Shown piece by piece: positions 40,852-51,960 of a stretch of 64,000 bases of DNA. Source of the DNA: Brachionus manjavacas (lineage: Eukaryota > Rotifera > Eurotatoria > Ploima > Brachionidae); contig JAHQIY010000045.1 in assembly GCA_019054805.1 (NCBI GenBank), forward strand, positions 119,507-183,506, read 5' to 3'. Made by a program: the position numbers and the translations under genes. Within the stretch, counting starts at the first letter, position 1; the number at the start of each line of letters is the position of its first letter. A model generated the notes under the pieces. That model saw nothing but the letters and a program-made list of their open reading frames with translations, was not told the DNA's origin and did no database searches.

Positions 40852-41616
40852 TTATGCCTCCTCTGCTGTTTTTGCTGGTGTGCCGTCAGGCTTCAGCATA
40901 GCAATCACGAAGTCCATAGAAGACTCGACTTTACCTTGGTTTACTGCGGCCGCCGGATCGACGTTCTTCGGACACACTTCAGAACAGTAACCGACGAAGG
41001 TACAGCCCCAAGCGCCGTTTTCACCATTGATCATCGCCATACGCTCTGCTTTACCATTGTCACGACTGTCGAGGTTGTAACGATGGGCAAGAGTCAGTGC
41101 AGCAGGGCCGATAAACTCAGGGTTTAGACCAAACTGCGGACACGCTGCGTAACATAGACCACAGTTGATACAACCTGCGAACTGCTTGTACCTGGCCATT
41201 TGCTCTGGCGTTTGCAGGTTAGTACCATCTTCAGGTTTACGATCATTACCGATGATGTAAGGCTTGATAGCTTCAAGGCGCTCAATGAATGGCGTCATGT
41301 CGACAATCAAGTCTTTCTCGATTGGGAAGTTTGCCAGTGGCTCGATCTTCACGCCGTTTGGGTAATCGCGCAGGAAGCTTTTACACGCTAGTTTCGGCAC
41401 GCCGTTAACCATGATGCCGCATGAACCACAGATCGCCATACGACAAGACCAACGGTAAGATAGGTCTTTATCTAGGTTATCTTTGATGTAGCCAAGTGCA
41501 TCAAGGGTCGACATAGTTTCATCGAATGGCACTTCAAAGGTCTGGAAGTGCGGTTCTGCGTCTTTCTCTGGGTCATAACGCAGAATCTCTACTTTTTGGA
41601 TGCGATTTGCTGACAT
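40852..41616 (-). CDS. frdB: fumarate reductase iron-sulfur subunit
   Basis: The 254-aa subunit relays electrons from quinol to FrdA. Ligands for the [2Fe-2S] cluster are C58, C63, C66 and C78 ([10 protein letters not shown]...C). [4Fe-4S]/[3Fe-4S] ligands are C149, C152, C155, C159 ([12 protein letters not shown]) and a later CSEVCP pair. The start overlaps the frdA stop by one base. Confidence 0.97.
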   Translation of the reverse strand: MSANRIQKVEILRYDPEKDAEPHFQTFEVPFDETMSTLDALGYIKDNLDKDLSYRWSCRMAICGSCGIMVNGVPKLACKSFLRDYPNGVKIEPLANFPIEKDLIVDMTPFIERLEAIKPYIIGNDRKPEDGTNLQTPEQMARYKQFAGCINCGLCYAACPQFGLNPEFIGPAALTLAHRYNLDSRDNGKAERMAMINGENGAWGCTFVGYCSEVCPKNVDPAAAVNQGKVESSMDFVIAMLKPDGTPAKTAEEA

Positions 41617-43433
41617 TATGCTTGCTCCTCTGCGTTCTTCTGTGCCGCTTTTGCTGCTTCTTCAGCGGCTGCTTTCTCTGCGGCTTCACCGTATAGACGA
41701 GCTTTAGGCTGTGACTTAGTGATAGTCACCTTGCTGTAGTCGATAGTTGGCGCAGCATCTGGCTGGAAGAAAGCCAGCGAGTGTTTGAGGAACTCTACGT
41801 CATCACGCTCAGTACAACCATCGTCTAGACGCTGGTGGGCACCACGAGACTCTTTACGTAGGATCGCAGAGTGAACCATAGCTTCTGCGACTTCTAGGCC
41901 GTAACCGACTTCGATAGCGTACAGAAGGTCAGTGTTGAACACTTTGCCTTTGTCTTTGATGCTGATGCGCTTGTAACGCTCTTTCAACTCAGTGATTTTA
42001 TCAATGGTCGCTTGCATCAAATCTTCTTGGCGGTAGATACCACAGCCCGCTTCCATGGTATGACCCATTTCAGTGCGGATATCTGCCCAGTTTTCATCGC
42101 CTTCTTGGTTCATTAATGCTGCGATACGCTGCTCAACATCTTTGACTTGAGCTGCAATAGACTCTTCGTTCCAGCCCTTGAATTCCGCTGCACGCTTCAC
42201 TGCTTGTTCACCAGCAACACGGCCAAATACCACGAACTCAGCCAGTGAGTTAGAACCTAGACGGTTAGCGCCGTGAAGACCAACAGAAGCACATTCGCCT
42301 ACTGCGAATAGACCTTTAATGCGCGTTTCACATTCGCCGTTAGTTTCAATACCACCCATGGTGTAGTGCACCGTTGGACGAATTGGAATCGGCTCTTTCG
42401 CAGGGTCAACGTTAACGTATGCTTTCGCTAGCTCACAGATAAACGGCAGACGCTCTTGCAGGTACTCTTCACCAAGGTGGCGAAGGTCTAGATGAACCAC
42501 ATCACCTAGAGGATGTTTTATGGTGTTGCCTTTCTGCTGTTCGTGCCAGAAAGCCTGTGAAACCTTGTCTCGAGGACCGAGTTCCATGTATTTGTTCTTT
42601 GGCTGGCCAACTGGAGTTTCAGGGCCCATGCCGTAGTCTTGTAGGTAACGGTAGCCATTCTTGTTAACGATGATACCGCCTTCACCACGACAGCCTTCGG
42701 TCATCAGGATACCTGTACCTGGAAGACCAGTTGGGTGGTACTGAACGAATTCCATATCACGTAGAGGTACGCCATGACGGTAAGCCATTGCCATGCCATC
42801 ACCGGTTACGATGCCGCCGTTAGTATTACAGTGATAAACACGACCTGCGCCACCTGTTGCTAAAACAACAGATTTGGCTTTAATCGTAACGAGTTCACCT
42901 TCTGACATGTGGATAGCGATAAGACCTTGCACTTCGCCTTCATCGACAAGCAGATCCACCACAAAGTACTCATCAAAACGTTTGATGTTGTCGTACTTCA
43001 TTGATGTCTGGAATAGGGTGTGAAGCATGTGGAAGCCAGTTTTATCAGCCGCGAACCATGTACGCTCAACTTTCATACCACCAAATCGGCGTACGTTGAC
43101 TTCACCGTTTTCTTTACGACTCCATGGGCAGCCCCATTGCTCCATTTGGATCATTTCGCGAGTCGCGTTTTCTACAAAATATTCAACAACGTCCTGTTCA
43201 CATAGCCAGTCACCACCGCCAACAGTGTCGTTGAAGTGGTTGTCTAGACTATCTTCATCCTTGATAACTGCTGCCGAGCCACCCTCCGCTGCGACCGTGT
43301 GAGAACGCATTGGATAAACTTTAGAAATGAGTGCGACTTCTAAATCAGGGTTTGCTTCAGCTGCTGCAATAGCAGTGCGAAGACCAGCGCCGCCTGCGCC
43401 GATGACTGCGATATCTGTGGTGATAGTTTGCAC
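41616..43433 (-). CDS. frdA: fumarate reductase flavoprotein subunit
   Basis: The 605-aa catalytic subunit reduces fumarate to succinate in anaerobic respiration. The FAD motif [10 protein letters not shown] lies at 12-21 and the covalent-flavin His is H45 in [10 protein letters not shown]. Active-site segments HPTGLPGTG and the Arg in TEGCRGEGG are intact. It differs from SdhA by belonging to the menaquinol-linked FrdABCD set, shown by the adjacent FrdC/FrdD. First gene of the operon; a CRP/FNR-type palindrome lies about 170 bases upstream. Confidence 0.97.
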   Translation of the reverse strand: MQTITTDIAVIGAGGAGLRTAIAAAEANPDLEVALISKVYPMRSHTVAAEGGSAAVIKDEDSLDNHFNDTVGGGDWLCEQDVVEYFVENATREMIQMEQWGCPWSRKENGEVNVRRFGGMKVERTWFAADKTGFHMLHTLFQTSMKYDNIKRFDEYFVVDLLVDEGEVQGLIAIHMSEGELVTIKAKSVVLATGGAGRVYHCNTNGGIVTGDGMAMAYRHGVPLRDMEFVQYHPTGLPGTGILMTEGCRGEGGIIVNKNGYRYLQDYGMGPETPVGQPKNKYMELGPRDKVSQAFWHEQQKGNTIKHPLGDVVHLDLRHLGEEYLQERLPFICELAKAYVNVDPAKEPIPIRPTVHYTMGGIETNGECETRIKGLFAVGECASVGLHGANRLGSNSLAEFVVFGRVAGEQAVKRAAEFKGWNEESIAAQVKDVEQRIAALMNQEGDENWADIRTEMGHTMEAGCGIYRQEDLMQATIDKITELKERYKRISIKDKGKVFNTDLLYAIEVGYGLEVAEAMVHSAILRKESRGAHQRLDDGCTERDDVEFLKHSLAFFQPDAAPTIDYSKVTITKSQPKARLYGEAAEKAAAEEAAKAAQKNAEEQA

Positions 43434-43599
43434 AGTTATCCTCCAGTGTGAATTTGCGGAGTAATCCGCTTGTTATAGTTAAATGGGGTAATTCCCCAAA
43501 AGTGGTAGGGTTAGTGTAGAAGAGCTAGTTTGCAGAAAAATTGATGTATTTAGGTTTTTGCTCCAGTAATGCATTCAAGAGCATAAAAAATATAGGTTA

Positions 43600-43615
43600 T
43601 GTGATTGCAATCACG
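43600..43615. promoter_or_regulatory. CRP/FNR-family binding site between frdA and epmA
   Basis: TGTGATTGCAATCACG contains a perfect 14-bp palindrome (GTGATTGCAATCAC). It matches CRP (TGTGA-N6-TCACA) at 9 of 10 positions and FNR (TTGAT-N4-ATCAA) less well. frd genes are FNR-activated in E. coli, so either is possible. The rest of 43434-43836 holds no gene. Confidence 0.65.
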
Positions 43616-43836
43616 GCAAGAAATGATTGATAGAGCAGTAGATAGTAGAGGTTTGTTAAGGCGCTGTTACATGACATTAGCTTGGGCAATATCTAATTCA
43701 GGCTAGGCGAATTTTTGTTCTGTAATACGTTGAAATCTTGCTTCACTTGTAAGCTTGTTGAGCGGTGGTAATTTGCTAGGAAAATAGCAGGAAACTTGAT
43801 ATTTTCTCAGCCAGATAAAGCAGTGAGATTTGAATT

Positions 43837-44808
43837 ATGAGTGATCAGTGGCAACCCACAGCGTCGATAAAGCAACTTAGACAGCGCGCGAACGTGCTTG
43901 CGCAGATACGGCAATTCTTTGCTGAGCGAAACGTGTTAGAGGTCGATACTCCGGCAATGAGCCAGGCGACAGTGACGGATATTCACCTACATACTTTTCA
44001 GACAGAGTTTATAGGTCCGGGATATGCGGATGGCAGCAAACTCTATTTAATGACTAGCCCTGAGTTTCATATGAAGCGATTGCTGGCAGCGGGCAGTGGT
44101 TGTATCTATCAGATTAACAAAGCGTTTCGCAACGAAGAGAACGGCCGTTTCCATAACCCAGAGTTCACCATGCTTGAATGGTACCGAGTCGGCTTTGAAC
44201 ACCATAAACTGATGGATGAAATGGACGTTTTACTGCAAGTCGTTCTCGAATGTGGTCAAGCGGAGCGAATGACCTACCAACAAGCTTTTATTGATGTACT
44301 TGGCGTCTGCCCATTAGAAGGCCCAATGGCAGAGCTAAAGCTAGCAGCCGAGAAGCTAGGCTTAAGTGATATTGCGCAGCCAGAGGAAGATCGTGATACC
44401 TTGCTTCAACTACTATTTAGTATTGGTGTCGAAGGTAAGATAGGCCAAAGTGCCCCGGCTTTTGTTTACGACTTCCCGGCTTCCCAAGCGGCACTGGCTA
44501 AAATCAATAAGCAAGACTCACGTGTTGCTGATCGCTTTGAGGTTTACTTTAAAGGCATAGAACTAGCGAACGGTTTCCATGAGCTTGATGATCCGCAAGA
44601 ACAACTCAAGCGATTTGAACAGGATAATGCCAAGCGCATTGAGATGGGACTATGTCCTCAACCGATCGATCATCATTTAATCGCAGCACTCAAGTCAGGT
44701 TTACCTGAATGTGCAGGCGTGGCACTAGGGGTTGATCGCTTAATCATGCTCGCGATCGGCTGCGAGCATATTGATCAGGTCACGGCGTTTCCGTTTCCGA
44801 TAGCGTAA
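43837..44808 (+). CDS. epmA: elongation factor P--(R)-beta-lysine ligase EpmA
   Basis: The 323-aa protein is a class II lysyl-tRNA-synthetase paralogue without the anticodon-binding domain. It attaches (R)-beta-lysine to a lysine of EF-P, needed to relieve stalling at polyproline. Motif 2 ([20 protein letters not shown]) near residue 100 and motif 3 ([12 protein letters not shown]) near residue 300 are intact. Its position divergent from frdABCD matches E. coli (poxA/genX). Confidence 0.96.
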   Translation: MSDQWQPTASIKQLRQRANVLAQIRQFFAERNVLEVDTPAMSQATVTDIHLHTFQTEFIGPGYADGSKLYLMTSPEFHMKRLLAAGSGCIYQINKAFRNEENGRFHNPEFTMLEWYRVGFEHHKLMDEMDVLLQVVLECGQAERMTYQQAFIDVLGVCPLEGPMAELKLAAEKLGLSDIAQPEEDRDTLLQLLFSIGVEGKIGQSAPAFVYDFPASQAALAKINKQDSRVADRFEVYFKGIELANGFHELDDPQEQLKRFEQDNAKRIEMGLCPQPIDHHLIAALKSGLPECAGVALGVDRLIMLAIGCEHIDQVTAFPFPIA

Positions 44809-44955
44809 GGAAATGTGCAACAGATTCTTATTCTGAGTGTAATTGACTCGCGTAGGCATCTTAACCTCGCTATACTTCCAATCTGAATTTTTAGTCTAGA
44901 GCTGCTATTCCCTTCATTGTTGAAGTGGCAGCTCTATCATCAAAGAGCACAGGAC

Positions 44956-45390
44956 ATGCAAGAGTACATCGCATTTTTTCAAGAGAACATGATTCTATCT
45001 CTGGTATGGGTTGGTCTACTAGTCGCCCTTATCATGAATATCGTTAAATCAACGACAGCTGCATACAAAGAAATCACCGCAGCACAGACTACTCAGCTAA
45101 TGAACCATCAGAGTGGTGTAGTAGTTGATATCCGCAGTAAAGATGAGTTCCGTAAAGGACACATTACCGATGCACTTCACATTTTGCCGTCTGATATCAA
45201 AGCAGGTAACTTCGGAAGCCTTGAAAACCACAAATCAGACCCAATCATTGTAGTGTGTAAGACAGGTCAAACGGCTCAAGAGAGCGCTAACCTTCTTGCT
45301 AAAGCGGGCTTCGAAAATGTAAGTCTGCTTAAAAATGGTTTGATTGCTTGGAGTGAAGCAAACATGCCTTTAGTGAAAGGTAAGAAGTAA
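44956..45390 (+). CDS. yibN: membrane-anchored rhodanese-like protein YibN
   Basis: The 144-aa protein has one N-terminal membrane segment (about 11-29) and a cytoplasmic rhodanese domain (about 45-140). The active-site loop is CKTGQT with C101, so it may be a sulfurtransferase; no substrate is known. I start at 44956 since MQEYIAFFQEN matches the E. coli YibN N-terminus, although the frame is open from 44917. It precedes secB as in E. coli, but grxC is missing from between them. Confidence 0.9.
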   Translation: MQEYIAFFQENMILSLVWVGLLVALIMNIVKSTTAAYKEITAAQTTQLMNHQSGVVVDIRSKDEFRKGHITDALHILPSDIKAGNFGSLENHKSDPIIVVCKTGQTAQESANLLAKAGFENVSLLKNGLIAWSEANMPLVKGKK

Positions 45391-45410
45391 TTCAAACACC
45401 GAATGCCTTA

Positions 45411-45438
45411 AACGCTGATTGAAAAATCGGCGTTTGTT
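45411..45438 (+). terminator. yibN terminator
   Basis: AACGCTGATT and AATCGGCGTT pair with one T-G around GAAA; TGTTTT follows. Confidence 0.75.
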
Positions 45439-45548
45439 TTAGAGAGATGTGAAGAGTTCCACGAAATTCATTGGAACCCTAGTCATAGCAAGCTCTCTCA
45501 GTTAGTCTCCAATCAGACTATTTATCGCAGGATTAAAGGATTTTTAAA

Positions 45549-46016
45549 ATGGCTGAAGCAGCACCACAACAAGAAGCACAAAACTTCGCAATTCAACGTA
45601 TCTTCCTTAAAGACGTATCTTTCGAAGCGCCAAACTCACCAGACATGTTCCAAAAAGAGTGGAATCCAGATGTTAAGCTAGATCTTGACACTCAAAGCCG
45701 TGAGCTAGGTGAAGGCGTATACGAAGTTGTTCTACGTCTGACAGTAACGGTTAAGAACGCTGAAGAGACTGCGTTCCTATGTGAAGTGCAACAAGGTGGT
45801 ATCTTTACTGCAGATAAGATGGAAGCTGGCCAACTAGCGCATTGTCTAGGTGCATTCTGCCCGAACATCCTATTCCCTTACGCTCGCGAAACTATCTCAA
45901 GCCTAGTGGTTAAAGGTACGTTCCCACAACTAAACCTTGCACCAGTTAACTTTGATGCTCTGTTTATGAACTACCTACAGCAGCAAGCTCAGCAAGAAGG
46001 TGAAGCTGAAGCGTAA
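45549..46016 (+). CDS. secB: protein-export chaperone SecB
   Basis: The 155-aa tetrameric chaperone keeps precursor proteins unfolded and delivers them to SecA. The core from [16 protein letters not shown] (about 12-27) to [14 protein letters not shown] (near residue 110) is diagnostic. The acidic C-terminal tail is usual. Upstream of gpsA as in E. coli. Confidence 0.97.
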   Translation: MAEAAPQQEAQNFAIQRIFLKDVSFEAPNSPDMFQKEWNPDVKLDLDTQSRELGEGVYEVVLRLTVTVKNAEETAFLCEVQQGGIFTADKMEAGQLAHCLGAFCPNILFPYARETISSLVVKGTFPQLNLAPVNFDALFMNYLQQQAQQEGEAEA

Positions 46017-46025
46017 TGACTGATT

Positions 46026-46094
46026 CCTCTGTGTAACAGAGGTGCGGTATAAAATGCACAGAGCGTCTCTATTTGATGCGATGTGCATTTTTTG
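46026..46094 (+). terminator. hairpins downstream of secB
   Basis: A small perfect hairpin (CCTCTGT/ACAGAGG, 46026-46042) is followed by AAAATGCAC ... GTGCATTTT with a long loop and a TTTTTTG tail (46051-46094). The second may be a weak terminator. Confidence 0.45.
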
Positions 46095-46188
46095 TTTATA
46101 GGATTGGATTCTTGCCACTGATATTTAGTAGCAATACTAATAGTTAGCGGCAAGATTCTAGTCACCCTAATGACAATCAGGCGGAACA

Positions 46189-47220
46189 ATGAAAGATAAG
46201 ACCAACAATGCCTACGGGAAAGAAATTGCAATGACCGTACTTGGTGCCGGTTCCTACGGTACTTCGCTTGCCATCTCTTTAGCACGTAATGGTGCCAACG
46301 TAGTAATTTGGGGCCATGAACCTGAGCATATGGCTCGTCTGGAAGCAGATCGTGCCAACCACGAGTTTCTACCTGGAATTGAGTTTCCTCAATCATTGAT
46401 TGTTGAATCTGATCTTGAGAAGGCAGTGCAAGCAAGTCGTGATCTGCTTGTGGTTGTGCCAAGTCATGTGTTTGGCATTGTGTTAAACAATGTTAAACCG
46501 CACTTGAGAGACGACTCGCGTATATGTTGGGCAACCAAAGGACTAGAGCCAGAAACTGGCCGCCTATTGAAAGAAGTCGCCAATGAAGCGCTAGGTGAAG
46601 GCTACTCTCTGGCGGTTTTATCTGGACCTACGTTTGCGAAAGAGCTTGCGATGGGAATGCCGACAGCAATTTCTGTCGCGTCACCAGACAACGACTTTGT
46701 GGCTGATCTACAAGAGAAAATCCATTGCAGTAAAACCTTCCGTGTTTATGCAAACAGTGACTTCATCGGTATGCAGTTAGGTGGTGCGGTTAAGAACGTG
46801 ATTGCGATTGGCGCAGGTATGTCTGATGGTATTGGTTTTGGTGCCAATGCGCGTACGGCTTTGATCACTCGCGGTTTAGCAGAAATGACCCGTTTGGGTG
46901 CTGCGCTAGGTGCACAGCCAGAAACCTTTATGGGTATGGCAGGATTGGGTGATTTGGTATTAACTTGTACCGATAACCAATCTCGTAACCGCCGCTTTGG
47001 CTTAGCACTAGGTCAGGGTAAAGATGTCGATACAGCCCAAGATGAAATTGGTCAAGTTGTCGAAGGTTATCGCAACACTAAAGAGGTCTACCTGTTAGCT
47101 GAGCGTATGGGTGTCGAGATGCCAATTGTTGACCAAATATATCAAGTATTGTATCAAGGGAAGGATGCAAACTTAGCGGCGAAAGATTTGCTCGCTCGCG
47201 ATAAGAAAGCGGAAGCATAA
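46189..47220 (+). CDS. gpsA: glycerol-3-phosphate dehydrogenase [NAD(P)+]
   Basis: The 343-aa cytosolic enzyme reduces dihydroxyacetone phosphate to sn-glycerol-3-phosphate for phospholipid synthesis. The NAD motif [11 protein letters not shown] lies near residues 18-28. Catalytic Lys is in [13 protein letters not shown]; the C-terminal domain carries SRNRRFG. It precedes cysE by about 60 bases, as in E. coli. An alternative start at residue 15 (MTVLGAG) would be too short to include the first strand fully. Confidence 0.96.
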   Translation: MKDKTNNAYGKEIAMTVLGAGSYGTSLAISLARNGANVVIWGHEPEHMARLEADRANHEFLPGIEFPQSLIVESDLEKAVQASRDLLVVVPSHVFGIVLNNVKPHLRDDSRICWATKGLEPETGRLLKEVANEALGEGYSLAVLSGPTFAKELAMGMPTAISVASPDNDFVADLQEKIHCSKTFRVYANSDFIGMQLGGAVKNVIAIGAGMSDGIGFGANARTALITRGLAEMTRLGAALGAQPETFMGMAGLGDLVLTCTDNQSRNRRFGLALGQGKDVDTAQDEIGQVVEGYRNTKEVYLLAERMGVEMPIVDQIYQVLYQGKDANLAAKDLLARDKKAEA

Positions 47221-47281
47221 AGAACAATAGCAACACTGGACTTTGTATCTAGAGACTAGGGATTCAGTACTAGGAAAATTC

Positions 47282-48103
47282 ATGAAACATTGTGAGAAAC
47301 AGAAGGTTTGGCAAACCATTGTTAAGGAAGCAAGAGAGCTTTCTGAACAAGAGCCAATGTTAGCAAGCTTCTATCATGCCACTATTATTAAGCATGATAG
47401 TTTGAGCGCGGCGTTAAGCTATATTTTAGCGAATAAGCTTAATACAGCGTCAATGCCGGCGATGGCGGTCAGGGAAGTGGTTGAAGAAGCCCTAAACTCA
47501 GACCCAAGTATCAGCGCTGCTGCCGCTTGTGACATATGTGCCACGGTAAACCGAGACCCTGCTGTTGCAATGTATTCAATGCCGCTGCTGTACCTAAAAG
47601 GTTATCACGCCTTGCAAGGTTATCGAGTAGCAAACTGGCTGTGGAAGCAGGGACGTATTGCGCTCGCTACTTACCTACAAAACCAAATCTCAGTCGCGTG
47701 TCAGGTGGATATTCACCCGGCGGCTAAAATTGGTCGCGGTATCATGCTAGACCACGCCACGGGTATCGTGATTGGTGAAACGGCCATTGTAGAGAATGAT
47801 GTATCTATCCTACAGGACGTGACATTAGGTGGTACTGGTAAAGAGTGCGGCGATCGTCACCCGAAAATTCGTGAAGGTGTGATGATAGGTGCTGGTGCTA
47901 AGATTCTCGGTAATATTGAAGTTGGAGAAGGGGCTAAGATTGGCTCTTGTTCAGTAGTACTTCAAGCTGTTCCCGCTCATACCACAGTCGCAGGGGTTCC
48001 GGCTAAGATTGTTGGTAGACCTAAGACCGATAAGCCATCTTTGGATATGGACCAACAATTTAATGGTCGTTCACAAAGCTTTATTGGTGGGGATGGGATT
48101 TAG
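47282..48103 (+). CDS. cysE: serine O-acetyltransferase CysE
   Basis: The 273-aa enzyme acetylates serine, the first step to cysteine. An N-terminal helical domain (about 1-140) precedes a left-handed beta-helix of hexapeptide repeats (DIHPAAKIGRGIMLDHATGIV, from about residue 143). The C-terminal tail ends GGDGI; the terminal Ile is important for complex formation with CysK in the family. I use ATG 47282, giving E. coli length and AGGA six bases upstream; the frame itself opens at 47243. Confidence 0.96.
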   Translation: MKHCEKQKVWQTIVKEARELSEQEPMLASFYHATIIKHDSLSAALSYILANKLNTASMPAMAVREVVEEALNSDPSISAAAACDICATVNRDPAVAMYSMPLLYLKGYHALQGYRVANWLWKQGRIALATYLQNQISVACQVDIHPAAKIGRGIMLDHATGIVIGETAIVENDVSILQDVTLGGTGKECGDRHPKIREGVMIGAGAKILGNIEVGEGAKIGSCSVVLQAVPAHTTVAGVPAKIVGRPKTDKPSLDMDQQFNGRSQSFIGGDGI

Positions 48104-48205
48104 GAGTTAGAACGGACTTCGTCCTTCAGGAACGCTGCGCTCCGAGAGCGGGCTTCGCCCTGCTAGATAACTAGGGTTGACTCCTTAACTAATTGGCTCA
48201 ACTTT

Positions 48206-48309
48206 AGTTATCCAGTTATCCAGTTATCCAGTTATCCAGTTATCCAGTTATCCAGTTATCCAGTTATCCAGTTATCCAGTTATCCAGTTATCCAGTTATC
48301 CAGTTATCC
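48206..48309. repeat. 8-bp tandem array, 13 units (AGTTATCC)
   Basis: Thirteen perfect head-to-tail copies without any variant, the longest array in the window. Perfect identity points to recent slippage, so copy number probably varies between strains. Confidence 0.95.
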
Positions 48310-48316
48310 AAAACAA

Positions 48317-48345
48317 AGAGGGTTGGCACTAAGTGCCAACCCTCT
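48317..48345 (-). terminator. aphA terminator, GGGTTGGC-type hairpin
   Basis: Perfect 12-bp arms AGAGGGTTGGCA / TGCCAACCCTCT around CTAAG. On the minus transcript TTTGTTTT follows. It is 18 bases after the aphA stop. Confidence 0.85.
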
Positions 48346-48363
48346 ATATTTTTCGCTTCTCGC

Positions 48364-48903
48364 TTAGCCTAGAGCATCTAGTTCAGTAAGAACTTCTTCA
48401 GCCCATTCGATCCACGCTTGGCGGATAAGCAGGTTTCTACGTAGCGTTAGGCGCTCTAAACGTTGCTGCTTATCTAACGTCGCAGTTGTTGAGTAGTACG
48501 CGTTTTCGATTTCTTGGTAGTGAGCAACCAGTTTTCGCGACTCTTCAACTAGCTCGGCCAATTGAGTGCGGTATGGCGCAGATGGCTGAACGGCACAAGC
48601 CATAAGCTTGGCTGAAAACTCGTCACGGACGGTTGGGTGAGAGGTTGGTTGGTCAAACCATTCACCTAGTGCAGTACGCCCAGAATCAGTAATTGAATAT
48701 ACTTTACGGTCTGGTTTGCCTTCTTGAGGCTCTAGTACACAGGTTACTAGGTTGTTTTGAGCCATCTTGTTTAACTCGCGATAAACTTGCTGGTGGCTCG
48801 CTTTCCAGAAATAGCCGATAGTGGCTGAAAATTCTTTAGTGATATCGTATCCAGTCGCATCGCGTGTGCTTAGAACGGTTAAGATAACGTGTGGTAATGA
48901 CAT
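48364..48903 (-). CDS. aphA: low-cell-density quorum-sensing regulator AphA (PadR family)
   Basis: The 179-aa PadR-type winged-helix regulator matches AphA of vibrios throughout: MSLPHVILTVLSTRDATGYD at the N-terminus, YFWKASHQQVYRELN in the DNA-binding helix and EGKPDRKVYSIT in the wing; the C-terminal coiled coil mediates dimerisation. AphA is the master regulator at low cell density, opposite to LuxR/HapR; in V. cholerae it activates virulence genes with AphB. I start at 48903 because this gives the known N-terminus and length. It neighbours ppc. Confidence 0.95.
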   Translation of the reverse strand: MSLPHVILTVLSTRDATGYDITKEFSATIGYFWKASHQQVYRELNKMAQNNLVTCVLEPQEGKPDRKVYSITDSGRTALGEWFDQPTSHPTVRDEFSAKLMACAVQPSAPYRTQLAELVEESRKLVAHYQEIENAYYSTTATLDKQQRLERLTLRRNLLIRQAWIEWAEEVLTELDALG

Positions 48904-49281
48904 GTCTTCAATCCAAATGGTCAATAAACTACTAAATACAACCACTTAATTTCTGTCGTGCTTCTTAATGGCACTGATCATCAGTAGAAAAAGTGGCACC
49001 AACAATGTTGGTCATGTCACCTAAAAAAGCCGTTTATCACCTAGGATCGATAGTTAAGGTATCGAAGAGCTGTAGCATGTAGATTTTATATAAGTCGCCA
49101 CAGCGGTGAAGTAGTATATCTAAATAATAAGCATAAAGTAGAATAGAAGGACAAAATATCCCAAAAAACTGACAAAAATCTCAATAGTGCGTCACATTTA
49201 GATAATTATTTTGCAGATTGAGTATAAATGTCTCACCTCTGGTTCTACTTCCTATAAGAAATGCTCCGAAAGATATAAAAA
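48904..49281 (-). promoter_or_regulatory. aphA upstream region with possible Qrr-pairing site
   Basis: No gene lies here. In the mRNA sense, TAGGTGAC (plus-strand 49016-49023) and CCTAGGTGAT (plus-strand 49036-49045) are complementary to GTCACCTAG as I remember it from conserved Qrr sRNAs. A small hairpin, CCAACAATGTTGG, lies at 48999-49011. Qrr RNAs are known to activate aphA translation by pairing with its 5' leader. The transcription start is not identified, so this is a tentative call. Confidence 0.45.
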
Positions 49282-49307
49282 AAGGTTGGTGAGTTCACAC
49301 CAACCTT
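49282..49307 (-). terminator. ppc terminator
   Basis: AAGGTTGGTG and CACCAACCTT are perfect arms around AGTTCA; TTTTTTATA follows on the minus transcript. Confidence 0.88.
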
Positions 49308-49326
49308 CTTTATATTCAACGGAGAA

Positions 49327-51960
49327 TTAGCCTGTATTGCGCATACCCGCCGCAATGCCGGCAATGGTAACCATTAAGGCTTCTTCCAACTCTGGCGCTG
49401 CCTGTTCATCTTGGCGAGTACGATAGAGCAGTTCAGCTTGAAGCATGTTCAATGGCTCAACGTAGATGTTACGCAGACGAATAGACTCTTGGCCCCATGG
49501 GTCGCTTTGCATCAAGTTTTCGTTGTTTTCTACGTTAAGTACTGACTTGATATCTTTTTGCAACTGCTCGCGTAGGCGGTCACCAAGAGGCAGTAAGTTG
49601 CTGTCGACCAAGCGCTCATCGTAATAACGAGAAATCTCTAGATTACACTTGGTGTAAACCATTTCTAGCATACCTAGGCGAGTTGAGAAGAATGGCCACT
49701 CACGACACATCTCTTCTAAAAGCGCTTGATGCCCTTTATCTACTGAATACTGAATCGCTTCACCAGCACCTAGCCAAGCAGGAAGCACCAGTCGGTTTTG
49801 GCTCCATGAGAAGATCCAAGGGATTGCACGTAAGCTTTCTACGCCGCCTTTCGGGTTACGTTTTGCAGGCCTTGAACCTAGCGGCAGTTTGCCTAGTTCT
49901 AGCTCTGGTGTTGTTTGACGGAAATAAGGAACAAAGTCTGCTTCACCACGGACCACATTGCGATAAGCTTCACAACTGACTTCCGATAACACATTCATCA
50001 AGTCACGCCATTCTTGCTTTGGCTCTGGTGGTGGCAGCAGGTTCGCTTCGAGGATCGCACTTGCATACAAGCTAAAGCTGTTGACCGCTACTTCAGGAAG
50101 GCCAAGTTTAAAGCGGATCATCTCACCTTGTTCAGTAACACGTAGACCGCCTTTCAAGCTTTTTGGTGGCTGAGAAAGCAGTGCCGCGTGTGCAGGAGCA
50201 CCACCACGACCAATAGTACCGCCACGGCCGTGGAATAGAGTCAGTTCAACGCCTTCTTCTTCGGCCACTTTAACTAGTGATTCCATTGCGTGGTACTGAG
50301 CCCAACCTGCCGACATAACACCTGCATCTTTGGCTGAATCAGAGTAGCCGATCATGACCATTTGGTGGTTTTGGATAAAGCCACGGTATAGGTCGATACC
50401 CATCAGCTGTTTGATAACGGATTCGGCATTGTTCAAGTCATCGAGTGTTTCGAACAGCGGACATACGTCCATGCGGTAAGGGCACCCTGATTCTTGCAAT
50501 AGCAGGTGAACGGCAAGGACATCAGAAGCTGTACGGGCCATTGAGATAACATAGGCACCAAACGCTTCACGTGGCTGAGCAGCAACGATTTTACAAGTAT
50601 CGAGCACTTCTTTAACCGCTTCTGACGGTTGCCAGTCTCTTGGCAGCAGTGGGCGCTTCGATGCTAGTTCATTAGTTAAGAAAGCAACTTTGTCTTGCTC
50701 ACTCCACTGATCGTAATCACCAATGCCGAGGTAGCGAGTCAGCTCAGATAGAACATCTGAATGACGAGTACTTTCTTGGCGAACATCGAGACGAACTAGG
50801 TGGACACCAAATGCTTTAATACGGCGCAATGTATCCAGCAGTGAACCGTCAGCAATAATGCCCATGCCACACTCGTGCAGAGATTGGTAACATGCGTATA
50901 GCGGTTCCCAAAGCTGCTCGACGCGTTGCAGTGGCGCTTTTACCGCTAGCTTCTGACCGTGGATCTTCGCATCAAGGATCTCTTTGGTTTCATTGAGCAG
51001 AGCGCGAAGTTCTTTCAGTACAGCGCGGTAAGGTTCATGTTCATCTTCACCAGCTAGGGCACGCACTGCAGCATTACACTGAGTCATCGACAGTTCGCTA
51101 ACTAGCTCGTTGATGTCATTTAGGTAAAGGTCAGCCGCTTTCCAACGCGAAAGAAGCAGAACTTCACGGGTAATAGTGTGCGTTACGAATGGGTTGCCAT
51201 CGCGGTCACCGCCCATCCAAGAGGAGAAGTGCACTGGTCGCGCGTCAATCGGCAGACCTTCGCCAAGGTAACCTTCAAGGCGCTGATCAAGTTCGCGCAA
51301 AAAGTCAGGTACCGCTTCCCAAAGTGAGTTCTCGACGACAGCAAAGCCCCATTTCGCTTCATCAAGCGGCGTTGGTCGTTGCTTACGAATGGTGTCTGAG
51401 TGCCAGCTTTGAGCAATCAATTGCTCTAGACGGCGTTCTGTTTTCTGACGCTCTTTCGCTGAAAGGTCACCAAGCTCTAACTTGGATAAGCACTTATTGA
51501 TCTTCACGAGTTTGTGGATCATGGTACGACGAGTAATTTCGGTCGGGTGCGCTGTCAGTACCAGCTCAATATTAAGATCGCGCACTGCTTGCGCTGTATC
51601 TAACTTGCTAATGTCATTTTGAGCAAGTTTAGAGAATAGGGAGTTAATCGCGTCTGGTTCGCAAACATGAGCATCACAGTGGCGAGAGATCGTATGGTAC
51701 TGCTCTGCCATGTTAGTCAGGTTTAGAAATTGGTTGAATGCGTGAGCAACAGGGGTTAGTTGCTCATTTGGCAGGCTTTTAATCTCATCAATCAAGCTAT
51801 CTCTGTCTTGTTGATTGCCTGCGAGGGCGGACTTAGAAAGTTTACGAATGGTTTCTACTTTCTCTAGAAGTACGTCACCATGTGCATCCTTGATGGTGTT
51901 ACCGAGCAAGTGTCCTAGCATGCTCACATTGCTTCTGAGCGCAGAGTATTTCTCGTTCAT
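49327..51960 (-). CDS. ppc: phosphoenolpyruvate carboxylase
   Basis: The 877-aa enzyme makes oxaloacetate from PEP and bicarbonate, replenishing the TCA cycle. Catalytic segments are [13 protein letters not shown] (H138), [10 protein letters not shown] and the glycine-rich [12 protein letters not shown] with its essential Arg. The C-terminus ends MRNTG, the conserved RNTG tail. The frame opens at 51993; ATG 51960 gives the family N-terminus [12 protein letters not shown]. Divergent regulation by acetyl-CoA and aspartate is known for the family, not visible here. Confidence 0.97.
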   Translation of the reverse strand: MNEKYSALRSNVSMLGHLLGNTIKDAHGDVLLEKVETIRKLSKSALAGNQQDRDSLIDEIKSLPNEQLTPVAHAFNQFLNLTNMAEQYHTISRHCDAHVCEPDAINSLFSKLAQNDISKLDTAQAVRDLNIELVLTAHPTEITRRTMIHKLVKINKCLSKLELGDLSAKERQKTERRLEQLIAQSWHSDTIRKQRPTPLDEAKWGFAVVENSLWEAVPDFLRELDQRLEGYLGEGLPIDARPVHFSSWMGGDRDGNPFVTHTITREVLLLSRWKAADLYLNDINELVSELSMTQCNAAVRALAGEDEHEPYRAVLKELRALLNETKEILDAKIHGQKLAVKAPLQRVEQLWEPLYACYQSLHECGMGIIADGSLLDTLRRIKAFGVHLVRLDVRQESTRHSDVLSELTRYLGIGDYDQWSEQDKVAFLTNELASKRPLLPRDWQPSEAVKEVLDTCKIVAAQPREAFGAYVISMARTASDVLAVHLLLQESGCPYRMDVCPLFETLDDLNNAESVIKQLMGIDLYRGFIQNHQMVMIGYSDSAKDAGVMSAGWAQYHAMESLVKVAEEEGVELTLFHGRGGTIGRGGAPAHAALLSQPPKSLKGGLRVTEQGEMIRFKLGLPEVAVNSFSLYASAILEANLLPPPEPKQEWRDLMNVLSEVSCEAYRNVVRGEADFVPYFRQTTPELELGKLPLGSRPAKRNPKGGVESLRAIPWIFSWSQNRLVLPAWLGAGEAIQYSVDKGHQALLEEMCREWPFFSTRLGMLEMVYTKCNLEISRYYDERLVDSNLLPLGDRLREQLQKDIKSVLNVENNENLMQSDPWGQESIRLRNIYVEPLNMLQAELLYRTRQDEQAAPELEEALMVTIAGIAAGMRNTG

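Larger units (their letters stand above)
48111..48345. repeat. composite intergenic repeat, copy C
   Basis: Starts with AACGGACTTCGTCC (48111-48124), then GGAACGCTGCGCTCC, GGGCTTCGCCCT (48150-48161) and CTAGATAACTAGGG, then a 13-unit array and the GGGTTGGC hairpin. CTAGATAACTAG holds one inverted copy of the array unit. There is no right-hand inverted end. It fills the cysE-aphA gap. Confidence 0.72.
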
